Position numbers and translations under genes: made by a program. Shown piece after piece: positions 31,107 through 39,158 of a stretch of 64,000 nt of DNA. Source of the stretch: Massilia eurypsychrophila (GTDB taxonomy: Bacteria; Pseudomonadota; Gammaproteobacteria; Burkholderiales; Burkholderiaceae_D); the NCBI RefSeq assembly GCF_002760655.1, contig NZ_PDOC01000005.1, forward strand, positions 248,001 to 312,000, in the 5' to 3' direction. A model generated the notes under the pieces. That model saw only the letters and a program-made list of their open reading frames with translations. It did not search any database and was not told where the DNA came from. Every line of letters starts with the position of its first letter. Within the stretch, counting starts at the first letter, position 1.

Positions 31107-33875
31107 ATGTCAGGCTCGAGCTCCTTAGACGACACTGTCCAGGTCGATTGGCACGCGCTCGCGCCGGACGCCGCCGCCAAACTGCTGCAGAGCAATCCGT
31201 CGATCGGACTCACGATGGGCGAGGTCGGGGACAGAATGCAGCGGTTCGGCGCAAATCAGATGACGGCGCAGAAGCGGCCCAGCGAATTGATCCGTTTTGT
31301 CCTGCAATTCCATCAGCCGCTCATGTACATCCTGCTGATCTCGACCGTGATCACCGCAGGTATGGGTAAATGGGTCGATGCGTCGGTCATATTCGGCGTC
31401 GTTTTTATCAACGCCATTGTCGGCTACCTGCAAGAGGCGAAAGCAGAGAAAGCGATCGAAGCGCTGGCAAACATGGTCGTTACCGAGGCGACAGTGCGGC
31501 GCGGCGGGGAGAAGCTGCGGATTGTTTCGGTGCAACTGGTACCCGGGGACGTCGTACTGCTGCAATCCGGTGACCGCGTCCCAGCGGATCTGCGCTTGCT
31601 GCAGCAACGCAGTTTGCAGATCGAGGAAGCGGCGCTAACCGGCGAATCTGTTCCCGTCGCAAAGCAAACCGATCCGTTACCGTCTGAAGCGATTCTGGCT
31701 GACCGCACCAATCTGGCGTTTGCCGGCACGATGGTCAGCGCCGGTCAAGGCGAAGGCGTGGTCATTGCAACCGGCGACCGAACCGCGATGGGCCGCATCG
31801 CCGGGTTGATAAGCCTGGTGGAGGATTTGCAGACGCCATTCACGCGCAAGATCGCACAATTTAGCCGTCGGCTGCTGTATGTGATTCTCGGCCTCGCAGT
31901 CTTGATTTTCATCGCCGGCATCCTGCGCGGAACGCCTTGGCCGGAGATGCTCATCGCAGCGATCGCACTGGCAGTTGGCGCCATCCCCGAAGGGTTGCCC
32001 GCCGTGGTGACGATTACGCTGGCCATCGGCGTGCTTCGCATGGCGCGCCGCCACGCGATCATCCGCAAGCTGCCCGCGGTCGAGACACTCGGCAGCACCA
32101 CGGTCATCTGCTCGGACAAGACCGGTACGCTGACGCAGAATCAAATGACTGTGCAGGAAATTCATGCCGGCGGGCGGCTCTACCACGTCACAGGCAGCGG
32201 CTATGAGATGGATGGCAAGATCCATTTCAAGCACGCGCCAGTCATTGTGGGCGAGAACGTCGCACTCATCGAAACACTCGGTGCCGGCTTACTGTGCAAC
32301 GATTCGCGGCTCGTCGTCGACGCCAGCGGCCACACTACGGTGCAAGGTGACCCGACCGAGGCGGCGCTCATCGTCGCCGCGCAGAAGGCGGGGCTGTCCG
32401 AGCAAGAATTAAGCAGGTCCTGGCCGCGAATTCAGACGATCCCTTTCGAGTCCGAATACCGTTACATGGCCACGCTCCATGGCAACGATGCCGAACCAAA
32501 AATGATCTACATCAAAGGCGCGGTCGAAGTACTGCTGGAAAAATGCACGCAAGCGCTCAACGAGGCCGGCGAGGTCGCACCCATGGATAAAGCGCTCGTG
32601 CTCGGCGAAGCCGAGGAAATGGCCACCCGCGGCCTGCGCGTTCTCGCCTTCGCCCGGCGTCCGATGGCGCCGGATCATTGTTGCCTGGAACACGAGCACG
32701 TTGCTGCCGGCCTCACCCTGCTTGGTCTACAGGGGAAACTCGATCCACCGCGGCCCGAGGTGATCAAGGCTGTTGCCAAGTGCCGCGCCGCCGGCATCAA
32801 CGTCAAGATGATCACGGGCGACCATGTCCTCACCGCCAAGGCTATCGCCTCGCAGATCGGCCTGGGTGGCGGCACGGCTATCATCGCCCTCACGGGTCGT
32901 GAACTGGAAGCTCTCGACGACGAGGACCTAGCCGACGCCGCTGAGAACGCAACCGTATTCGCTCGGGTGGCGCCCGAGCAAAAACTGCGGCTAATCAAGG
33001 CGCTTCAGGGGCGCGGCCATGTTGTCGCGATGACCGGCGATGGCGTCAACGACGCGCCCGCGCTCAAGCAGGCTGATATTGGTGTGGCCATGGGCATCAC
33101 CGGCACAGACGTTACCAAGGGAGTCGCAGACATGATTCTGACTGACGACAACTTTGCGTCAATCGAGGCGGCAGTGGAGGAAGGACGCGGGGTTTTCGAC
33201 AACCTCAGCAAGTTCATCTTGTGGATACTTCCCACCAATGGCGGGGTGGCGCTTATATTGCTCGTCGCGATCATCGCCGGGATCACATTGCCGATGCTGC
33301 CCACGCAGTTACTGTGGCTCAATCTGGTCACTGCCTTGCTTCTGGGGCTGACATTGGTCTTCGAGCCGAAGGAAAGTGACATCATGCAGCGTCCGCCGCG
33401 CGACCCGAAAGAGCCGCTGCTCACCCGCTCGCTGCTAATGCGTACCGCGCTGGTGTCGCTGATCTCGCTCGCTGGTGCGTTCGGTCTGTTCGCTTGGGAA
33501 AAGGGCATCGAAGGCACGAACCTCGACGAAGCGCGTACGGCCGTCGTCAACGTCATCGTGATGGTCCAGACCTTCTACCTTCTGAACTGCCGAAGCCGGA
33601 GCCATTCGATGTTTTTCATCGGCGCTTTCTCCAATCCCTGGCTGGTCGCAGGCATTGCATCAACTTGGCTGGTGCAGATCGCCTTCACCTATTCGCCTGT
33701 ATTAAACCGGCTGTTCCACACCGCCCCCGTGCGAGCCGAAGCGTGGGCCTATATCGTCAGTATCGGCATCTTCACCTTCGCCGTGGTCGAGCTGGAAAAA
33801 TGGTTGTACTGTCGCGCGCGACGGCCGCTCAAAAATTACCCAGCTGATGCATCGGTCGCTGGCCGAAGCGACTGA
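31107..33875 (+). CDS. Cation-transporting P-type ATPase (P2 / Ca-type)
   Basis: This 922-residue inner-membrane pump has an N-terminal cation ATPase domain, the A-domain LTGES (178-181), M4 motif GAIPEGLPAVVTI (294-298 PEGLP, as in Ca-ATPases) and the phosphorylation site CSDKTGTLTQNQ with Asp337. The hinge is MTGDGVNDAPALKQADIGVAMG, and C-terminal M5-M10 helices are present. The M4 and M5-M6 residues favour Ca2+ or a related divalent cation, but Mg2+/Mn2+ or H+ cannot be excluded. ATG 31107 is preceded by AAAGGA. It is flanked by universal stress genes, a setting common for such pumps in stress islands. Confidence 0.92.
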   Translation: MSGSSSLDDTVQVDWHALAPDAAAKLLQSNPSIGLTMGEVGDRMQRFGANQMTAQKRPSELIRFVLQFHQPLMYILLISTVITAGMGKWVDASVIFGVVFINAIVGYLQEAKAEKAIEALANMVVTEATVRRGGEKLRIVSVQLVPGDVVLLQSGDRVPADLRLLQQRSLQIEEAALTGESVPVAKQTDPLPSEAILADRTNLAFAGTMVSAGQGEGVVIATGDRTAMGRIAGLISLVEDLQTPFTRKIAQFSRRLLYVILGLAVLIFIAGILRGTPWPEMLIAAIALAVGAIPEGLPAVVTITLAIGVLRMARRHAIIRKLPAVETLGSTTVICSDKTGTLTQNQMTVQEIHAGGRLYHVTGSGYEMDGKIHFKHAPVIVGENVALIETLGAGLLCNDSRLVVDASGHTTVQGDPTEAALIVAAQKAGLSEQELSRSWPRIQTIPFESEYRYMATLHGNDAEPKMIYIKGAVEVLLEKCTQALNEAGEVAPMDKALVLGEAEEMATRGLRVLAFARRPMAPDHCCLEHEHVAAGLTLLGLQGKLDPPRPEVIKAVAKCRAAGINVKMITGDHVLTAKAIASQIGLGGGTAIIALTGRELEALDDEDLADAAENATVFARVAPEQKLRLIKALQGRGHVVAMTGDGVNDAPALKQADIGVAMGITGTDVTKGVADMILTDDNFASIEAAVEEGRGVFDNLSKFILWILPTNGGVALILLVAIIAGITLPMLPTQLLWLNLVTALLLGLTLVFEPKESDIMQRPPRDPKEPLLTRSLLMRTALVSLISLAGAFGLFAWEKGIEGTNLDEARTAVVNVIVMVQTFYLLNCRSRSHSMFFIGAFSNPWLVAGIASTWLVQIAFTYSPVLNRLFHTAPVRAEAWAYIVSIGIFTFAVVELEKWLYCRARRPLKNYPADASVAGRSD

Positions 33876-33996
33876 GCCGAGCCGGCGCAGCAACCCAAGC
33901 ACGGAGCGACAACTGCTGGGCGACGTATTGAACTCCAAGTGCCATGTGTAGTCTTACTAGGGCATCGCGCGTGCTGGGGCGATCGTAGGAGCGGAA

Positions 33997-34422
33997 ATGA
34001 GAAAACTGCTTGTACCTTGCGACGGTTCGGAAAGTGCATTGCACGCGGTGCGCCATGCTGTTTCGGAGGCGCTGGCCGGACCGGCGGCCGAGATCCACTT
34101 GTTGCACGTCATTGAACCAATGACGCCGGTAACGTTAGCCGAAGCGCTTTCCGCACCACGCCTGGACGAGCGCTTCCCCCCTCAGGCGGCGCAGGCGCTG
34201 GAGCCAGCCTTGGCCCTTCTGGATGAGGCCGGTACTACATACACGCTCCATTGCCAGTTCGGGCAACCCGCGCCCGAGATTGCAGCGTACGCGCGTGACG
34301 CCAATTGCGACGAGATCATCATGGGGACCAGGGGCCGGGGTGCACTTGCAAGCCTCATCATCGGATCGGTTGCGATGCAAGTGGTGGAACGGGTCGACAT
34401 TCCGGTAACGCTGGTCAAATAG
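33997..34422 (+). CDS. Universal stress protein, single domain
   Basis: This 141-residue protein starts MRKLLVPCDGSESALHAVRHAV and has the full ATP-binding pattern IMGTRGRGALASLIIGSVA, followed by IPVTLVK. It is an ATP-binding UspA-like protein. It lies 121 bp downstream of the P-type ATPase with an AGGAG site and 29 bp upstream of its paralogue. Confidence 0.93.
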   Translation: MRKLLVPCDGSESALHAVRHAVSEALAGPAAEIHLLHVIEPMTPVTLAEALSAPRLDERFPPQAAQALEPALALLDEAGTTYTLHCQFGQPAPEIAAYARDANCDEIIMGTRGRGALASLIIGSVAMQVVERVDIPVTLVK

Positions 34423-34451
34423 GCCCATCCTTCGAGCAGGCCGAGGACGAC

Positions 34452-34874
34452 ATGAAAAAAATACTCGTTCCCATCGATGAGTCAGCAAACGCCCTGCGGG
34501 GGATACAATATGCGGCCGGGCTGGCTCGCGCCAATCCGGCCGTGCAGCTCGACCTGTTGCACGTCCTCGATCCAACCAAATCACGCCCCTATTCAGCCCT
34601 GTCGTCCGGAGAACTGACGCGCCTCGCGCCCGAGGAATTCGTACGGAGCATGAGTGCAGCGCGCGAATTCCTGGACGCCGAAGGCATCCCGTATGAGGTG
34701 CATTGTCGGATGGGAGATCCGGCCAGCCAGATCATCGACCACCTCGCCGAATCGGCGATTGCCGCAGTGGTCATGGGCACGCGTGGACATGGACTGATGG
34801 GAAACCTGCTCCTTGGTTCCGTGGCATCGCGCGTAGTTCGCTATGCTCAAGTTCCGGTTACACTCATCAAGTAA
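34452..34874 (+). CDS. Universal stress protein, single domain (paralogue)
   Basis: This 140-residue protein starts MKKILVPIDESANALRGIQYA and has VVMGTRGHGLMGNLLLGSVASRVV, an intact ATP-binding loop. It is a tandem paralogue of the gene before it. The ATG at 34452 gives the canonical start; the open frame begins earlier inside the preceding gene. The pair is probably co-transcribed. Confidence 0.93.
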   Translation: MKKILVPIDESANALRGIQYAAGLARANPAVQLDLLHVLDPTKSRPYSALSSGELTRLAPEEFVRSMSAAREFLDAEGIPYEVHCRMGDPASQIIDHLAESAIAAVVMGTRGHGLMGNLLLGSVASRVVRYAQVPVTLIK

Positions 34875-34948
34875 AGCTGACGGAAGAGCCGCGCCCCGTC
34901 CGGCGAACGGAACCTGACTGCGCGCTACCCACCGTTACCTGCCGACCT

Positions 34949-35881
34949 TTACTCGGCTGAGGGTACGGTTGAACTGACCGACGTTGAGCCCATTGCCCCG
35001 GTCTCGCGCAGCAGAAAATGCAAGAACGTTGTGGCGATCAAGGACAACGGACGCGCTCGACGATACAGCACATACCAGGCGCGCTCAAGCGGGAAGTGCT
35101 CTACGGCTAGTTCCTTGAGACCTTCGTTGGCGGGAGGATGGCCCAGCACATGGCGTGACAGGATCGACAACCCCATTCCCCCTGCAACTGCCTGCTTGAT
35201 TGCTTCATTGCTACCCAAGGTCATACGCACACGGAGTGAAATCCGTTGCTTGGCCAAATAGTCGTCGACAGCCATTCGCGTACCCGATCCTTCCTCGCGC
35301 ATGATGAATCGTTCGGCAACGAGATCGAGCAACCGGAGCGGCGGCGGCCGGGAGTAGGAATAGCCCAGCGGGGCCACGACGACTAGCGGATTGTCCAGGA
35401 AAGGAATGACTTCGAAGGACTCGTCGGCCGGCGGCAGGCTCATGATGTAGAGCTCGTCGAGGTTGTCCTTGAGCCGTTCCAGCACCTGATCTCGGTTGAG
35501 CAATCCCAATTCGATATCGATGCCGGGATAGCGTTCGCAAAAAGGGCCCAGCATACGCGGAATGACGTACTTGGCCGTGGTCACCATCGACAGGCGCAAG
35601 TGGCCACGACGTACTCCTTTGTAATCGGAACAGGTCACTTCGAACCGGGCCCAGGCGTCGGTCATTTCACGGCAGGTCTGGTACAGCTCCTGCCCGACCT
35701 GCGTTAGCCGCACCCGCCTGCCGACCGGCTCAAACAGCGGCAAGCCAATCGCTTCCGACAGTTGCCGCATTTGAATCGATACCGAGGGCTGCGTCAGGTG
35801 CAGCTGCTCGGCAGCTCGGCTGAAGTGCTCGCTACGCGCCACAGCTTCGAAGATTTGCAATTGTCGCAAAGTCACATGCAT
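34949..35881 (-). CDS. LysR-family transcriptional regulator (CbbR-like)
   Basis: This 310-residue regulator has an N-terminal winged helix-turn-helix (LRQLQIFEAVARSEHFSRAAEQLHLTQPSVSIQMRQLSEAIG). A periplasmic-binding-like effector domain follows (HLRLSMVTTAKYVIPRML). The HTH and effector region resemble CbbR/CysB-type regulators. ATG 35881 is preferred because GGGAG lies 5 bp before it; ATG 35893 and TTG 35896 are alternatives. It is divergent from the dehydrogenase-VKOR fusion gene, the likely target, with LysR-type operators between them. Confidence 0.9.
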   Translation of the reverse strand: MHVTLRQLQIFEAVARSEHFSRAAEQLHLTQPSVSIQMRQLSEAIGLPLFEPVGRRVRLTQVGQELYQTCREMTDAWARFEVTCSDYKGVRRGHLRLSMVTTAKYVIPRMLGPFCERYPGIDIELGLLNRDQVLERLKDNLDELYIMSLPPADESFEVIPFLDNPLVVVAPLGYSYSRPPPLRLLDLVAERFIMREEGSGTRMAVDDYLAKQRISLRVRMTLGSNEAIKQAVAGGMGLSILSRHVLGHPPANEGLKELAVEHFPLERAWYVLYRRARPLSLIATTFLHFLLRETGAMGSTSVSSTVPSAE

Positions 35882-35895
35882 GGCGACTCCCATCA

Positions 35896-35932
35896 ATAGA
35901 TGCTTCTCTATGAATCAGATTAGAAATCCTAA
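35896..35932. promoter_or_regulatory. Candidate LysR operators between the regulator and the fusion gene
   Basis: TTAGAAATCCTAA (35920-35932) is a T-N11-A dyad with perfect 4-bp arms and fits the TTA-N7-TAA form described for CbbR-type sites. ATAGATGCTTCTCTAT (35896-35911) is a second dyad with 5-bp arms, nine bases away. Paired dyads in a divergent LysR promoter region are the classical recognition and activation sites. Assignment to this regulator is inference. Confidence 0.6.
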
Positions 35933-36058
35933 CTATTCTTTATAACCGAGCCAGCGTAAATTTGTCCCGTCCCTCTTTCCTACATTGTAGCGATTAGCCA
36001 GTATGGCGCGGCAAGCGGCCTGCCGGCAGCAACCCGACAAATCATCCGGAGAAAACTC

Positions 36059-38566
36059 ATGGACCAGCCTGTCGTTCTCATTGCCGGCGGATACGGCCGT
36101 ATCGGCCGTGCCATTGCCAGCGTTCTGGCGCCGCGCTATCGTGTCGTCGCGCTGGAGCGGCGCTGTGGACAAGGCGCTAGGGACTGCATCGAAGCGGACA
36201 TCTCGTCGGACGAAGAGCTCACGCGGGCGATGGAACAGTTTCGCGCCAGTTTCGGCGGGCGCATCGCCAGCGTCGTCCACTTGGCGGCATACTTCGACTT
36301 TTCCGGTGAAGACCACCCTGCCTACGGCGCCGTCAATGTGGATGGCACGCGGCGGCTCCTGCGTGCCCTGCGGGGGTTCCAGGTTGAGCAGTTTATCTAT
36401 GCCAGCACCATGCTCGTCCACACTGCCACCTGCCCTGGCATCCCAATCACCGAGGACGGCACGCTGACACCCAAGTGGGCCTACCCGCGTTCGAAAGCGC
36501 AGGCGGAGGAAGTGGTGCGCAGCGAGCGTGGCGCCATTCCTGCAACCATTTTCAGAATTGCAGGCGTGTACACGGACGCGGGCGAGGTGCCGTCACTGAC
36601 CATGCAGATTCAGCGCATCTACGAACGCCAGTGGGCCAGTCACCTCTTCCCTGGGGACCCGTCGCATGGACAAAGTTTCGTGCATGTCGACGACCTGGCG
36701 CAGGCCTTTGCGCAGGCTGTCGATCGCCGCACCAACCTGCCGCCCGAAACAACCATCCTCATCGGCGAGCCAGTAACGGAGAGCTACGAAGCACTGCAGA
36801 ACCTGATCGGCCAGCTGCTTCACGGTGAACCGTGGGAAACGCGCAGCATCCCGAGGAGCGCCGCGTCGGCCGGCGCCTGGGTGCAGGCCAGGGTAGAAGA
36901 CATCGTCCCCGACGCCATCGACGGCGGCATCGAGCCTTTCATCAAGCCCTTCATGATCGGGCTCGCCGACGACCATTATGAAATCGATATAGGCCACGCG
37001 CGCAAGCTGCTGGGGTGGGAGCCCAAGCGGCGGCTGCGCGACACTCTGCCGGCAATGGTGGACATGTTGAAGCGCGATCCGCCGGCCTGGTACCGGCGTA
37101 ACGGCATTGCCCTGCCGCCCCGGCTGGCCGAGGTGTCCGATGCCGCCGCGCCTGAGCTGCCTGCCGATCAGCTCATCGGGAAATACGAAGCGCTACAGCG
37201 CGACGCACACCAGCGTACGCTCTGGTGCCATTTCGCTAACGTCGCGCTCGGCGCGTGGCTGGTGTCGAGTCCCTTCGTGTTCGGTCTGGCGCAACACTGG
37301 ATGGAAGCGGTGGCGCCGGTGGCGCCAAACGGACGCGGTCTGGAATTCAGCCACACCTGGATGACAGCGAGCAACGTCATCACGGGCCTCCTGATCATGC
37401 TGTTTTCGCTGCTGTCGATCTCGCGCTTCAAGGGCTGGGCTCGCTGGACGGTGGCCTTGCTAGGGATCTGGCTGCTGTTCGCGCCACTCGTTTTCTGGAC
37501 CCCCAGCGCGGCCGCCTATGCAAACGATACAATCGTCGGCGCGCTCGTGATCCTGCTAGCGGTAGGCATTCCGAACGCGCCTGGTGAAAGCATGGTCGGT
37601 CAAATGACCGGCCCTGACATACCACCCGGATGGAGCTACTGCCCGTCGAGCTGGAACCAGCGCATGCCGATCGTCATCCTCGCCTTCGTCGGGCTATTCG
37701 TGTCGCGCTACCTTGCTGCCTACCAGATGGGGCACATCCCCGCGGCATGGGATCCCTTCTTCGGCAACGGCACCGAACAGATCGTCACGTCCTGGCTCTC
37801 CGAAGCGTGGCCGGTAGCGGACGCCGGGCTGGGCGGCGCGGTGTATGTGCTGGAAATCGTGACGGGTATCATCGGTAGCCGCCGTCGCTGGCGCACGATG
37901 CCTTGGCTGGTGCTGGCTTTTGGTGTCATGATCGTGCCGCTGGGCGCGACCAGCATCTTTTTCATCATCGTGCAGCCGGTATGGCTGGGTGCCTGGTGCA
38001 CCCTCTGCCTGATCGCGGCACTGGCGATGCTGGTCCAGATCCCCTACTCTTTCGACGAGATCCTGGCAACACTGCAATTTCTGCGCAGCAGTCGGCGCCA
38101 GGGCAAGCCGCTGCTGCGGGTCCTCATCTTCGGCGGCACCTGCCCCGGCGACGCCATCGACCGCTCAGACGACTTCACGCTACCGGCAAGGAAGGTCGTG
38201 CGAGAAATGCTCCGGGGCGGCGTGACCTTCCCCTGGACTCTGTGGGCCAGCATGGCGATCGGCATGCTGTTGATGCTCACGCCGCTGCTGTTCGGGACGC
38301 AAGGCGCTGCAGCGGACAGCGACCATGTCATCGGTTCACTGGTGGTGACCTTCAGCATCATGGCATGGGCTGAGGTGGCGCGGCCGCTGCGCTACGTCAA
38401 TGCTGCGTTCGGGGCCTGGCTGGTCCTGGCGCCGTGGCATATCGCAGGCTTTTCAGTTCCCGCAGCCGCTGCCACTGTCGCTGCGGGCGTTGCCCTGATC
38501 GTGCTATCGATACCGAAGGGCGCGGTGGAGAGTCACTACGCCCAATGGGATGCCCGCATTGTGTAA
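36059..38566 (+). CDS. Fusion: extended SDR dehydrogenase/epimerase + SPW membrane repeats + VKOR domain + SPW repeat
   Basis: This is an 835-residue multidomain protein. Residues 1-345 are an extended short-chain dehydrogenase: GGYGRIG at 10-16, ASTMLV then Y142-x3-K146, and a C-terminal helix (HARKLLGWEPKRRLRDTL). From about 380 to 505 four hydrophobic segments resemble SPW repeats (NVALGAWLVSSPFVFGL, LLGIWLLFAPLVFW). From about 530 to 680 is a VKOR-like quinone reductase with the active CxxC at Cys647-Cys650 (GAWCTLC). A last SPW-like pair ends the protein. The VKOR loop cysteine pair is not evident; only Cys526 lies near its start. A cytoplasmic NAD(P) domain is thus tied to a membrane thiol/quinone redox module. 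Substrate unknown. Confidence 0.82.
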   Translation: MDQPVVLIAGGYGRIGRAIASVLAPRYRVVALERRCGQGARDCIEADISSDEELTRAMEQFRASFGGRIASVVHLAAYFDFSGEDHPAYGAVNVDGTRRLLRALRGFQVEQFIYASTMLVHTATCPGIPITEDGTLTPKWAYPRSKAQAEEVVRSERGAIPATIFRIAGVYTDAGEVPSLTMQIQRIYERQWASHLFPGDPSHGQSFVHVDDLAQAFAQAVDRRTNLPPETTILIGEPVTESYEALQNLIGQLLHGEPWETRSIPRSAASAGAWVQARVEDIVPDAIDGGIEPFIKPFMIGLADDHYEIDIGHARKLLGWEPKRRLRDTLPAMVDMLKRDPPAWYRRNGIALPPRLAEVSDAAAPELPADQLIGKYEALQRDAHQRTLWCHFANVALGAWLVSSPFVFGLAQHWMEAVAPVAPNGRGLEFSHTWMTASNVITGLLIMLFSLLSISRFKGWARWTVALLGIWLLFAPLVFWTPSAAAYANDTIVGALVILLAVGIPNAPGESMVGQMTGPDIPPGWSYCPSSWNQRMPIVILAFVGLFVSRYLAAYQMGHIPAAWDPFFGNGTEQIVTSWLSEAWPVADAGLGGAVYVLEIVTGIIGSRRRWRTMPWLVLAFGVMIVPLGATSIFFIIVQPVWLGAWCTLCLIAALAMLVQIPYSFDEILATLQFLRSSRRQGKPLLRVLIFGGTCPGDAIDRSDDFTLPARKVVREMLRGGVTFPWTLWASMAIGMLLMLTPLLFGTQGAAADSDHVIGSLVVTFSIMAWAEVARPLRYVNAAFGAWLVLAPWHIAGFSVPAAAATVAAGVALIVLSIPKGAVESHYAQWDARIV

Positions 38567-38620
38567 AACTTGTCCCGACCTGCGTCCCGCCCTTTCAGAT
38601 TGTTACATGGAGAGTTCATC

Positions 38621-38935
38621 ATGAGTCCCGAAAATACCGAGCTATGCCTGGAAGTGCTGTCCGCGGTCGCGTGGGCCGACGCCGAGCTGACCATCGAGGA
38701 GATCGCCAAGGCGGTCGATCTGCTCGAGCCGATGAATTATTTGCCGAGGCACCGAATCGAAGAAATCTTCATGCTGCCGCGCCATCTGCCACATCCAGCC
38801 CGGCTACGCGCACTAGCGCCTGAAGAGTACCTGCGTCTGCTTCAGGACGCCAATCACGTAGCGGCCTGCTTCAAGGGCGTGGCGCCCGAGGAATTGCATG
38901 TATTGCGTACCCTGCAGATGGCCTTGCATGTGTGA
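38621..38935 (+). CDS. Small protein of unknown function, possibly TerB-like
   Basis: This 104-residue, helix-rich acidic protein contains AVAWADAELTIEEIAKAVDLLEPM, which recalls the acidic helical repeat of TerB-type proteins; the similarity is weak. It starts 54 bp after the SDR-VKOR fusion with GGAGAG before the ATG, so it is probably in the same transcript and under the same LysR-type control. No catalytic motif is visible. Confidence 0.7.
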   Translation: MSPENTELCLEVLSAVAWADAELTIEEIAKAVDLLEPMNYLPRHRIEEIFMLPRHLPHPARLRALAPEEYLRLLQDANHVAACFKGVAPEELHVLRTLQMALHV

Positions 38936-39158
38936 GTGGCCCGATCCAGGTGGCCCCGCCGATCTCATTTCCAGTTCGTCGCGGCCGGGCCCGCGGCAAA
39001 CGCATCGGTCCGCCCGCTCGCCGCAATTGGCCGGACCTTAGGCGTTCGAGGCGCCAATTGGTTCAACCGCGCGCGTTGACGCGCCTCACCCGCTGCATCA
39101 TCGTGGGGCAGATACTGGTTACTGACGCGACGACTTCGCGCTTGAAACCGGAGGCACC

